This document shows positions 1 to 7,213 of a DNA stretch of 9,990 nt, in pieces. Source of the DNA: Chloroflexota bacterium (GTDB lineage: Bacteria; Chloroflexota; Ktedonobacteria; Ktedonobacterales; Ktedonobacteraceae); the NCBI GenBank assembly GCA_021828635.1, contig JAJZEJ010000624.1, positions 1 to 9,990 of the forward strand, in the 5' to 3' direction. The position numbers and the translations under genes are program-made. Under the pieces are notes generated by a model. The model was not told the DNA's origin and searched no databases. It saw nothing but the letters and a program-made list of their open reading frames with translations. Each line of letters opens with the position of its first letter. Within the stretch, counting starts at the first letter, position 1.

Positions 1-39
1 GCCTCCTCCACGAGATCATGATTATTCGCTTCCGCTTCT

Positions 40-780
40 TTACTGACTATTGTATGCAGCGTTTGTCTGCCGCTTTGCCTCTCTGGTCAAGTCTCGTTCC
101 ATCACGCGAATTGCCTGCTCCATTGCCACTTGGGGGTTATTGAGTATGTTGCCATGCCCGACAGCCAGCAGGGATGGTTGGAGCGCCAACAGCTTGCGTG
201 CGCTCTCCAGACAAAGCGGCTTGTACCAGGTGGCTAGTGCCGGTAGCGGAAAACGCCATTTGAGCGTGCCAGAAACGGCCACGCCGCCAAGCGTCTGGAA
301 GGCATCACCAACGATGATTGAGCGGTCCCGCGTATCGAGAAACGCGACGTGACCGGGGGTGTGTCCTGGCGTTGCAATCACTTCGAGAGAGCCAACGCGC
401 TCCCCCTCGTGCAGCAAGATTCCTGGCTTGGTTTTGCAGATAGGATAGCCGCCGCGCAGTTTTGCTTGTGGCTCCGAGGCGTCCAGGCTCTTATCGCCGG
501 ATAGGAAACGTGCGTCACGCTCACTAATTGCCACCGGTACATCTGGCAGCGCCTCATGCAGCGCCTCCAGCGAGCCAACATGATCGATGTGCGCGTGCGT
601 CAGCAGAATACGTGCGATGGGCAACCCCAGCCTTTGCGCCTCCTGCATAATCGCCTTAGCCTGGCCGCTATCGGCTGTGTCGATCAAGGTAAAGCCGTCA
701 TCCTCGCGCACCAAGTAGCAGTTGACGAAGCGCAGGTGGTTCAATTGAAACAGATTATTGCCAGAAGCAGTCGCTTTCAT
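40..780 (-). CDS. MBL-fold (metallo-beta-lactamase superfamily) hydrolase
   Basis: This is a 246-residue soluble protein with the full metal-ligand set of the glyoxalase II-like branch of the metallo-beta-lactamase fold. The HxHxDH motif is THAHIDH, giving H62, H64, D66 and H67. It is followed by H140 in TPGHTPGH, D159 in VGDAF and H209 in VGHG, so it should bind two metal ions, usually zinc, and hydrolyse an ester, thioester or lactone. There is no signal peptide, so it should be cytoplasmic. Length is normal for stand-alone members. The ATG at 778-780 is preceded by AGAGAGG, about 12 bases upstream, a slightly long spacing. The gene is divergent from a drug exporter and has its own near-consensus promoter. 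The substrate cannot be read from the sequence. A detoxifying or lactone-cleaving role beside an exporter is only an inference. Confidence 0.9.
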   Translation of the reverse strand: MKATASGNNLFQLNHLRFVNCYLVREDDGFTLIDTADSGQAKAIMQEAQRLGLPIARILLTHAHIDHVGSLEALHEALPDVPVAISERDARFLSGDKSLDASEPQAKLRGGYPICKTKPGILLHEGERVGSLEVIATPGHTPGHVAFLDTRDRSIIVGDAFQTLGGVAVSGTLKWRFPLPALATWYKPLCLESARKLLALQPSLLAVGHGNILNNPQVAMEQAIRVMERDLTREAKRQTNAAYNSQ

Positions 781-835
781 GATAGTCTATGTCCTCTCTT
801 TTGATTGACGTTAGTCTCATAACTAATCTATATAG

Positions 836-864
836 ATAATATACTAACTACTTTAGTTTGTCAA
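836..864 (-). promoter_or_regulatory. Promoter of the MBL-fold hydrolase with operator-like palindrome
   Basis: Read on the minus strand, a perfect -35 TTGACA (859-864) is followed after 17 bp by TATTAT (836-841). A 12-bp perfect palindrome, ATCTATATAGAT (826-837), overlaps the -10 box on its downstream side. TTAGT/ACTAA half-sites occur at 811-815, 822-826, 843-847 and 853-857, in two inverted pairs. A repressor bound here would block transcription. The regulator itself is not in the window. Confidence 0.6.
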
Positions 865-929
865 GAGATGCATGACAGAATCAGGGGGTAGTAGCTCATC
901 ATTTTCCCAATTCTCATTCAATTACCCTC

Positions 930-978
930 TTGACAATGACCATGACTTTGAGGTATATATAATGACGTGATAGTCATT
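930..978 (+). promoter_or_regulatory. Promoter of the DHA2 exporter with repeated ATGAC half-sites
   Basis: A perfect -35 TTGACA (930-935) is followed after 18 bp by TATATA (954-959). An exact TATAAT at 958-963 would need a 22-bp spacer and is less likely. Half-sites ending in ATGAC occur at 935-940, 941-946 and 961-966, and the inverted copy GTCATT lies at 973-978. The last two form AATGAC-N6-GTCATT, placed about where transcription would start. This arrangement suits a repressor of the TetR or MarR type, which often control exporters; that assignment is inference. Confidence 0.5.
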
Positions 979-994
979 TTTTGAAAGACACGTT

Positions 995-1006
995 CAAGAT
1001 ATCTTG
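995..1006. promoter_or_regulatory. 12-bp perfect palindrome in the exporter leader
   Basis: CAAGATATCTTG is a perfect 12-bp palindrome between the exporter promoter and its ribosome binding site. The flanks (TTC before, GAA after) extend the symmetry imperfectly. It could be a second operator or a weak leader hairpin. It is too short and AT-rich to exclude chance. Confidence 0.25.
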
Positions 1007-1035
1007 GAATAAAAACTATTGAGGAGTTCTTACTT

Positions 1036-2673
1036 ATGCAAGTGCCTGCTGTTTCCCCGCGTACATTGGCGGGCTTGCCTTATAAATGGATTGTGGCAAT
1101 TGTGGTCATCTTCGGCGTCTTTATGACCATTTTGGACAGTACTATTGTCAACATCGCTATTCCGCGTTTGCAAACTGTTTTTGGAGCTGATTTGGCCAGT
1201 GTGCAATGGGTACTTACCGCGTATACCCTGGTGCAGGGTGTGGCAACCCCACTCACAGCTTTTCTGGCGCAACGGCTTGGTCAGAAACGTTTGTATTTGC
1301 TCGCTTTGGCAGGTTTTACGCTTGGTTCGGCCCTCTGTGGACTGGCTTGGAGTTTGCCTGTACTCATCTTTTTCCGTATATTGCAGGGTATCATGGGTGC
1401 TTTTATGTCGCCGTTAGCCATTACGTTGCTTTATAGTGAATTTCCATTGGAGGAGCGCGGTATGGCGATGGGTGCATTAGGTGTGCCGATTCTACTTGCT
1501 CCGGCTTTCGGCCCTACCGTTGGAGGCTATATTGTCACTTTCCTGGGCTGGCAGTTGATCTTCTACATCAATGTACCTATTGGCATTCTTGGTATTATCT
1601 TGGGTACTCTTTATCTGCGTGAGCGCCGACCACCCACGCGGACATCGTTCGATATTCCTGGTTTTCTTACCTCCGCTCTTGGTTTATCGGCTCTACTCTA
1701 TGGCCTGTCCGATGCCAGTACCGATGGCTGGGGATCGACGAAGGTCATTAGTTTCCTGGCCGTAGGCGTCCTGATGCTCATCGTTTTTACGATTGTTGAG
1801 GTAAATGTTGCGAATCAGGGAAGGCAACCGCTCTTAGACCTGCGCATCTTTGCCAATGCGGCCTTTACTACCAGCAGCATTGCCAGTGCGCTAGTGACAT
1901 TCGCACTCTATGGTGGTCTGTTTCTCATTCCGGTCTACTTGCAGGATTTGCGTGGACTTTCTGCGTATCAAGCTGGTTTGTTGCTGCTACCACAAGCATT
2001 TGCCTCAATGGCGGCATCGCTGGTGGCAGGACGCATAGTGGATAAGCTTGGTGTACGGGCTGCGGTCATTCCAGGATTGGTTATTCTCGCTGTTGCTTTG
2101 TGGTTCTTTACGCGGCTTGGTGCTAATACACCTTATGGCACTATTCAAATCTGGCTGATTGCGCGTAGCCTGGCGCTGGGTTTCTGTTTTCAGCCGCTCT
2201 CGGTCTCAGCACTTTCAGCCTTTGGACCACGAGATTTGCCGCAGGCTAGCTCACTGAGTACGACCATCCGTTTTGTGATGAGTTCGTTCGCGGTAGCTGT
2301 GATTGCCACGTTGGTGCAGACACAAACTTCTGTCCACTATGCTCACCTGGCTGAGATGGTTACACCAGCTTCACCACTGGGAAAGCTTGTACTGGAGTTG
2401 CAGGCACTGTTTATGTCACAGGGTGCGGCAGCTAGCGCGGCTTACTCGGCGTCTCTCCAGACGATCAGTGGCTTGGTGCAAGAACAGGCAACGATCCTGG
2501 CTATGCGCGATGCCTTCTGGGTCAGTGTTGCGCTTACCGTTGTTGCCATCATTGCAACCTTTTTTGTGCGTCTTAGCCGTCCACAGCTTGACGATATCAA
2601 TGACGAGTCGATGAGCGGGGAAGATCGTGAAGAGGCCGCAAGGGCGCGTGAAGAGGCTATGCTGTCTGTGTAG
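1036..2673 (+). CDS. DHA2-family (EmrB/QacA-type) MFS multidrug exporter
   Basis: This 545-residue inner-membrane protein is of the 14-helix drug:H+ antiporter type. Family signatures are LDSTIVNIAIPRL in helix 1 (D34), a motif-A-like loop around residues 78-86 (AQRLGQKRL), FFRILQGIMGA (R114) as motif B, the GPTVGGY motif C (159-165), and GWQLIFYINVPIG (171-183), typical of the EmrB group. About 14 hydrophobic segments can be counted between residues 18 and 511, with a larger extracytoplasmic loop near 430-488. The C-terminus (515-545) is acidic and charged. The ATG has a good Shine-Dalgarno sequence, GAGGAG at 1021-1026, 9 bases upstream. No membrane-fusion partner lies beside it, so it probably acts alone. 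The substrate is unknown. Its regulatory region is shared with a divergent MBL hydrolase. Confidence 0.92.
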   Translation: MQVPAVSPRTLAGLPYKWIVAIVVIFGVFMTILDSTIVNIAIPRLQTVFGADLASVQWVLTAYTLVQGVATPLTAFLAQRLGQKRLYLLALAGFTLGSALCGLAWSLPVLIFFRILQGIMGAFMSPLAITLLYSEFPLEERGMAMGALGVPILLAPAFGPTVGGYIVTFLGWQLIFYINVPIGILGIILGTLYLRERRPPTRTSFDIPGFLTSALGLSALLYGLSDASTDGWGSTKVISFLAVGVLMLIVFTIVEVNVANQGRQPLLDLRIFANAAFTTSSIASALVTFALYGGLFLIPVYLQDLRGLSAYQAGLLLLPQAFASMAASLVAGRIVDKLGVRAAVIPGLVILAVALWFFTRLGANTPYGTIQIWLIARSLALGFCFQPLSVSALSAFGPRDLPQASSLSTTIRFVMSSFAVAVIATLVQTQTSVHYAHLAEMVTPASPLGKLVLELQALFMSQGAAASAAYSASLQTISGLVQEQATILAMRDAFWVSVALTVVAIIATFFVRLSRPQLDDINDESMSGEDREEAARAREEAMLSV

Positions 2674-2732
2674 CTTCTGAATTATTCTTAGGTATCGCTG
2701 TATGCTAGTGGCAGAAATGCCACAGGGGCAAT

Positions 2733-2790
2733 AAAAACATGTGGGTTGGGTTTCCATTTATAAAGATGGGAACCCAACCCACATGTTTTT
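2733..2790. terminator. Long bidirectional intrinsic terminator
   Basis: Arms 2733-2757 and 2766-2790 pair over 25 bp with one G-T wobble (2753/2770) around an 8-base loop. The stem begins with A5 and ends with T5, so either strand yields a GC-containing hairpin followed by a U run. It lies between the stop of the plus-strand exporter (2673) and that of the minus-strand protease (2802), where a two-way terminator is expected. Confidence 0.9.
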
Positions 2791-2801
2791 GTGAAAGAGT
2801 A

Positions 2802-4214
2802 TCAGTGTGCGTTAAGGTATTGGATGGCTGCTACTAACTGAGCATCGCTACTATTGAGTATCTGCTGCTCAGTCATGTGATTGTCACTCTCTATGATTGG
2901 TGTCAATAGCTGCGTGCTAGAACTGAGTGGAACGACCTTTTCCGGTGTAATGCCGTTCTGACGGATAAACTGTCCATCAGGGGTCAGCCATTCCTGCACA
3001 CCTACCAGGATCGCTGAGCCATCGGACAGGGTGAATTGTTGTAGTACCGTGCCAGTGCCAAAGGTTCTTGTGCCAATTACTTCGGCACGTTTGTTATCCT
3101 CTAATGCACCGGTCACAATCTCGGCCGCGCTGGCTGTATTGCCATTGACCAGCACTACCATTGGCCCGCTTGGATCAATCGGATTTCCATTGACATGAAT
3201 GGGCGTGCGGTGTCCTTTGCTGTTTTGTGTCAATAGCACATTGCCACTTTTGATGAAGTAGCTGGCGGTATTGACTGCTTCGCTCAGGTAGCCACCAGGA
3301 TTATTGCGCAGGTCGAGAATGATTTTTGTTGCACCCATGCTTTTTGCTTTGGTGAGTGCATCTTTCAACTGCGTAGAGACGCCATCGGCGAACTGGAGCA
3401 GTTGAATATCGGCAACATGATCTTGTGGAATATAGTACCATTCGACATTGGGGACCGAGATCACTCCGCGTGTGATATGGAAGGTTAAGGTCTGATTCGT
3501 GCTTGGACGCTGGACTGTAATTGCCACGGACGTTCCAGCTTTGCCTTCAATCAGATTGCTTACAGCACTAATGCTTTTGCCGGTGACATTTGTGCCGTTG
3601 ACGGCAGTGAGTATATCATTTGGCTTGATACCAGCTTTTTCAGCCGGTGAATTTGGAATGGGTGATGTGATGATGAGTTTGCCAGTTTTGGCGTCCTGGC
3701 TGAGATAGATGCCGATGCCTGTATATGAGCCACTCAATTGCTGGTTTTCAGACTGCACCTCCTGGGGCGTTAGAAAGCGTGTATGGCCCTTATCCTGCAA
3801 TGTGTTAACCATCGCCTGTATCGCACTATAGGACATATTTTTATAGTTAACATCCTTGCGAACCGCGTAATTTTGATCGACGATATTCCAGGCTTGTTGG
3901 AAAAGTTGCTCATATTTTTGCGATTGGCTGCTGGGTGTGAAGAAGCCGCCATTCGTATAGTACTGATTGCCGAGCCAGCCACCGCCAAACGCAAGGACGA
4001 CCAGCACGGCCACCACGATGACGCGCCCAAAGGGGTTGCGTGTTTGCCGTTGTGGACGAAACGAGGGTGGGGGCAACTCCATGTATTCCCGCGAGAAACT
4101 GCCATTATATGCAGGTGTGTAAGAGGGATTTGCCGGTTGAGTAGTATGCTGTCCAGCGTCGGAAGAATCATCTGGTTGCTCTTCATACCCGCGAGGGTCA
4201 TCGTATCGGTTCAC
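2802..4214 (-). CDS. Membrane-anchored S41-family (CtpA-like) PDZ peptidase, catalytic Lys replaced
   Basis: This is a 470-residue carboxy-terminal processing peptidase homologue. Order of parts: polar, Pro/Gln-rich cytoplasmic tail (1-62), one membrane helix (about 63-83), a helical region, a PDZ domain (about 163-250, YTGIGIYL to HITRG), then the S41 core with DLRNNPGG (301-308) and NGNTASAAEIVTGALED. Aligned by eye with E. coli Prc (S430, K455), the catalytic serine is S362, but the lysine position is T387 (TFGTGTV), and the nearby conserved Gln is L391. The threonine codon (ACT, 3054-3056) is unambiguous. The start is GTG (4212-4214), with GGAGG 6 bases upstream; a nearby ATG at 4225-4227 is out of frame. 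The protein should face the cell exterior and cleave or bind envelope proteins. It ends just before a shared terminator and has its own promoter. Confidence 0.9.
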   Translation of the reverse strand: MNRYDDPRGYEEQPDDSSDAGQHTTQPANPSYTPAYNGSFSREYMELPPPSFRPQRQTRNPFGRVIVVAVLVVLAFGGGWLGNQYYTNGGFFTPSSQSQKYEQLFQQAWNIVDQNYAVRKDVNYKNMSYSAIQAMVNTLQDKGHTRFLTPQEVQSENQQLSGSYTGIGIYLSQDAKTGKLIITSPIPNSPAEKAGIKPNDILTAVNGTNVTGKSISAVSNLIEGKAGTSVAITVQRPSTNQTLTFHITRGVISVPNVEWYYIPQDHVADIQLLQFADGVSTQLKDALTKAKSMGATKIILDLRNNPGGYLSEAVNTASYFIKSGNVLLTQNSKGHRTPIHVNGNPIDPSGPMVVLVNGNTASAAEIVTGALEDNKRAEVIGTRTFGTGTVLQQFTLSDGSAILVGVQEWLTPDGQFIRQNGITPEKVVPLSSSTQLLTPIIESDNHMTEQQILNSSDAQLVAAIQYLNAH

Positions 4215-4304
4215 CGCGTGCCTCCATGATACAGCTTAGAACACTTTTGATGCATGTTTTAGGTGTTCATTCTCAAGTGTTGTCTACATAAGAAGAATAG
4301 TCCT

Positions 4305-4333
4305 ATCTTAGTCAGCTATTGGGAAAAAGTCAA
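4305..4333 (-). promoter_or_regulatory. Promoter of the S41 peptidase
   Basis: On the minus strand, TTGACT (4328-4333) is followed after 17 bp by TAAGAT (4305-4310). This predicts a leader of about 80 bases before the GTG start. It lies downstream of the infC terminator, so the protease is transcribed independently of infC. Confidence 0.55.
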
Positions 4334-4430
4334 CCTGTATAGTATGATTAGCTATGATTTGCATCTTTATACCGAAAATTGCAGTGAAATGATACAATGA
4401 ATGACAATATCAGTTGTACGGTAGACAAAG

Positions 4431-4458
4431 AAAAAAGGTGTAGTCTATAAACTACACC
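4431..4458 (-). terminator. Intrinsic terminator of infC
   Basis: On the minus strand, an 8-bp stem (GGTGTAGT/ACTACACC, 4437-4444 with 4451-4458) and a 6-base loop are followed directly by six T residues (4431-4436). It starts about 65 bases after the infC stop codon and closes infC as a single-gene unit. Confidence 0.8.
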
Positions 4459-4522
4459 CTTGTGGAATGTGCTATGTCAGAGTCATCGTTGGACCGCCCT
4501 GTGTTGTGCGGATTATTCCAGC

Positions 4523-5233
4523 TCAGCGAGATGCCTCACTCGGCTGAGAAATTTCTTCGCTCGTGCTATCTTGCTGAGAGGTCTGCGCTGGTACTGACGC
4601 AGGGGTGGATGTTGTGGTTTCGGCATCATTTGCCTTTGTCTCTTGCGCAGAATCTTTGCCACGAGCGGTTGCTACCTGTTTCTTAGGCGGCTCCCATCCT
4701 GGTGCGCGTGAGACAATCATTGACATCGTGCGATTTTCCATTACTGGCGAGCGTTCAATGATGATACTGCCCTTCAGTACTTCCGCGATCTCATCTAGCA
4801 ATTTGCGACCCAGGTCTGGATGACGCAGCTCAGGCCCGCGAAACTGGACGCTCACCCGAACCTTATCGCCTTCAGCCAGGAACTCTTGAATCTTCCGCGT
4901 TTTGACTTCTATATCGTGGTCATCAGTACGGGGATGCAGACGAATTTCCTTCAAGGTGATCGTCTTCTGATTTTTGCGTGCCTCGTTCTCTTTCTTCGCC
5001 TGCTCATACTTGTAGCGGCCATAATCCATCAACTTACACACCGGTGGATTCGAGCTAGCTGCCACTTCGACCAGGTCAAGGTTTCGATCACGGGCGATAT
5101 CAAGTGCGCGTATTGGTGACATTACTCCCATCATTTCGCCGTTCTCATCGATCAAGCGAATTTCACGCGCCCGAATACGTTCATTTACGCGCGTCTCACG
5201 CGGACGGTCATTCCCCCGAAAATCTCTGTTAAT
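4523..5233 (-). CDS. infC: Translation initiation factor IF-3, probable ATT start
   Basis: IF-3 binds the 30S subunit, keeps it apart from 50S and checks the start codon. From the proposed start the protein has 236 residues. The N-domain begins near RVNERIRAREIRLIDENGE, with NPPVCKLMDYGRYKYEQ in its second half. The C-domain follows the linker and starts at ITLKEIRLHPRTDDHD, with KVRVSVQFRGPELRHPDLG. An unusual tail of about 57 residues, rich in Ser, Thr, Gln and Glu, ends the protein. The frame is open up to an ATG at 5396-5398, but that codon overlaps the -35 box, so it is not used. I chose ATT at 5231-5233 because the protein then begins I-N-R-D-F, matching I-S-K-D-F of Bacillus-group IF-3, which uses AUU. 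AGGT lies 7 bases upstream and AAGGAAGG 12 bases upstream. Other in-frame candidates are ATG 5288-5290, ATG 5306-5308, and ATT 5333-5335 with AAGGAG 4 bases upstream. rpmI and rplT, usual partners, are absent downstream. Confidence 0.9.
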   Translation of the reverse strand: MNRDFRGNDRPRETRVNERIRAREIRLIDENGEMMGVMSPIRALDIARDRNLDLVEVAASSNPPVCKLMDYGRYKYEQAKKENEARKNQKTITLKEIRLHPRTDDHDIEVKTRKIQEFLAEGDKVRVSVQFRGPELRHPDLGRKLLDEIAEVLKGSIIIERSPVMENRTMSMIVSRAPGWEPPKKQVATARGKDSAQETKANDAETTTSTPASVPAQTSQQDSTSEEISQPSEASR

Positions 5234-5374
5234 AGGCCGAACCTGCCTTCCTTCTTGTGTGAAAAACGTTGCTACAGACAGTGCAAACATCTTACATAGC
5301 GGGAACATCTTTCCCCGACCTGGTTCTGGTAAAATAAGACTCCTTGTATCTATCTTGAGCCAGAACTTTGTGAA

Positions 5375-5403
5375 AGTGTAGCACAATGCGTACTGCAAGT
5401 CAA
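5375..5403 (-). promoter_or_regulatory. infC promoter
   Basis: On the minus strand, TTGACT (5398-5403) is followed after 17 bp by TACACT (5375-5380). Transcription would begin near 5368. The leader is then about 135 bases if the ATT at 5231-5233 is the start, long enough for translational feedback. The box overlaps the most upstream in-frame ATG of infC. Confidence 0.6.
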
Positions 5404-5473
5404 ATTCATCAGACCTCTCATCATAACAATTAGCCTGGCTATAATATTCCTCTCTGCATTAGAAATAGCACAA

Positions 5474-5502
5474 GGGAGGTTGCTTTTATGATATACTTGT
5501 AA
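5474..5502 (+). other. Possible 4-codon leader ORF (MIYL) with strong ribosome binding site
   Basis: GGGAGG (5474-5479) lies 8 bases before an ATG that opens a four-codon frame: ATG ATA TAC TTG TAA (5488-5502). A TATAAT at 5440-5445 could be the -10 box of a promoter reading into it, but I see no good -35. It sits 85 bases upstream of the DUF255 gene and could be a minimal leader peptide, a remnant of an older start, or chance. Confidence 0.2.
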
Positions 5503-5587
5503 CCAAACGACTCCAATATATTGTACAGGTTATAACTCATTTTTCACTTTCCCTCATTTGATGATCTGCATATGAAGGAGGCATCGC

Positions 5588-7213
5588 ATGAGCGGCAATG
5601 CCGTCTCTAACCAATCATCTACATCCGAGCCTATGCCGGAAGTATTTCGCTTTTCTCATCGTCCCAATCGTGCTGATAAGATTCATTGGCGTTCCTGGGA
5701 CGAAGCGGCATTTCAGGAGGCAGCCCAGGCAGAGAAGCCCGTGTTGTTGCTGCTTACATCGACTTGGTGTCAGTGGTGTCATATGATGGATGAGACAACA
5801 TTGTCCGAGCCAGGCATTATCACGATTATCAACAATGATTATATCCCTGTGCGCGTTGATGGTGACTTACGCCCGGATATTAATCAACGTTATAATCAGA
5901 ACGGTTGGCCTAGTGTCGTGCTACTCACCCCAGAGGGCGAGGTACTTTGGGGTGGAGTCTATGTGCCGCCCAAGCAAATGCTCTACTATCTGGGCTATAT
6001 TCGGCGCTACTACAGCGAGAATCGCCAGGAAATTGGTGGGCAGATCAGCGAACTCCAGGAACAACGCTTGACACGCCAACTTACTCATACCCTGCCACGC
6101 ATCTCTCGCACCTCTGCACAATCATTGCTGCAAAAGGAACGTGCGGCTCTGATTGATCTACCGAACGAAGCCGGGCAGGTGTTGCGTGGCCTGTATGATG
6201 CCGATTTTGGTGGTTTTAGTCTTCATCCACATCTCAAATTTCCTCATCCAGAGGCGTTAGAACTCCTATTACAATTGTCAAAACGTAATCAGCCGGATGC
6301 ATTAGAGATGGTACGCTATTCATTGGAGCAGATGCGTGATGGAGGTTTATGGGATAAAGAGATCGGTGGCTTTTTCCGCTATTCTGCTGCTAGTGATTGG
6401 GGTATGCCACATACAGAGAAGATGCTTGATGAAAATGCCGCGCTACTGCATCTCATCGTGTTGACAGCCCAGCAAACGCGCGAGGAACAGTGGTACGAAC
6501 TGGCTCGCAAACTGGTGCTGTATAGCAATACCACCTTTTGGCAGCCACAGTTGAATGTTTTTAGTGGTAGTCAGAGTGCCGACGAAGAATACTATGAGCC
6601 TGGCCCCTATTCCCGTGCGACTCGTACCGCACCACCCATTGATACGACGGTCTATACAGCCTGGAATGCACGTATGATCTCATCCTATCTGTTGGCGGCA
6701 CAAGTATTATCACATTCAATGTTGCGTACAATGGCGCTTTGCGCGTTGGACTGGCTATGTGAACATATGATGCATGCAGATGGCTGTGTTCATCACTACG
6801 CTATCCACAAGCACCCTGCTTTGCCCGGTCTCCTGGCCGATCAGGTCTGGCTCACACGCGCCTTACTTGACGCCTATGAAATGCAAGGGCGCAAGTGGTA
6901 CCTTGAAACCGCTATTGCCCTAATGCACTACGTGTGCCAGGAATTGTTTGATGAGCAGAGTGGTCTGTTCTTTGATATGCCTGTGGATACACACGCGGTT
7001 GGTCGGCTAACAGTGCGAGAACAACCCTTGATTGAGAATGCGCTGGCGGCAGAATGTCTTTTACGTATGGCCGCGCATAGCAAACGACAACATCTGCGCG
7101 AAACCGGGCTACAAGTGCTGGCAGGCTGCCTCGAACAGTATCGACGTGCAGGCATTCAAGGTGTCCTCTATGCCTGCGTTATTGCCCGTGCTAATGAGAA
7201 TGGTTGGCTTTAA
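5588..7213 (+). CDS. DUF255 / YyaL-SPATA20-like protein, thioredoxin-fold N-terminus
   Basis: This 541-residue protein has an N-terminal thioredoxin-like domain (about 30-145) with the family motif TWCQWCHMM (C61, C64, H65) and a cis-Pro site at GWPSV (P108). An alpha/alpha-barrel resembling glycosidase or epimerase folds follows (about 190-525). Hallmarks there are LKFPHPEALELL (216-227), a GGFFRYS segment (260-266) and MPHTEKMLDENAALL (273-287), close to the family PHFEKMLYDNA. No signal peptide is present, so it should be cytoplasmic. The biochemical role of the family is not established; a redox or sugar-binding function is suggested only by the folds. At 541 residues it is shorter than B. 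subtilis YyaL (just under 700), with the C-terminus reduced. The ATG has an excellent AAGGAGG 6 bases upstream. I see no convincing promoter in 5404-5570. It converges on the metabolic fusion gene. Confidence 0.88.
   Translation: MSGNAVSNQSSTSEPMPEVFRFSHRPNRADKIHWRSWDEAAFQEAAQAEKPVLLLLTSTWCQWCHMMDETTLSEPGIITIINNDYIPVRVDGDLRPDINQRYNQNGWPSVVLLTPEGEVLWGGVYVPPKQMLYYLGYIRRYYSENRQEIGGQISELQEQRLTRQLTHTLPRISRTSAQSLLQKERAALIDLPNEAGQVLRGLYDADFGGFSLHPHLKFPHPEALELLLQLSKRNQPDALEMVRYSLEQMRDGGLWDKEIGGFFRYSAASDWGMPHTEKMLDENAALLHLIVLTAQQTREEQWYELARKLVLYSNTTFWQPQLNVFSGSQSADEEYYEPGPYSRATRTAPPIDTTVYTAWNARMISSYLLAAQVLSHSMLRTMALCALDWLCEHMMHADGCVHHYAIHKHPALPGLLADQVWLTRALLDAYEMQGRKWYLETAIALMHYVCQELFDEQSGLFFDMPVDTHAVGRLTVREQPLIENALAAECLLRMAAHSKRQHLRETGLQVLAGCLEQYRRAGIQGVLYACVIARANENGWL

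Noticed and set aside
1..39. Possible start of another minus-strand gene (ATG within the ATCATGAT at 15-22)
   Set aside because: Only a few codons remain before the window edge and there is no Shine-Dalgarno sequence.
1030..1272. Minus-strand 80-codon open frame over the exporter start
   Set aside because: It is a shadow of the exporter reading frame, with composition that does not resemble a folded protein and no ribosome binding site.
4225..4227. ATG just upstream of the S41 peptidase GTG
   Set aside because: It is out of frame with the peptidase and overlaps the Shine-Dalgarno sequence.
4215..4522. Possible small RNA or gene in the 308-bp gap
   Set aside because: Everything visible is explained by the protease promoter and the infC terminator.
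5396..5398. ATG giving a 291-residue IF-3
   Set aside because: It lies in the -35 box of a good promoter, and the extra residues have no IF-3 counterpart.
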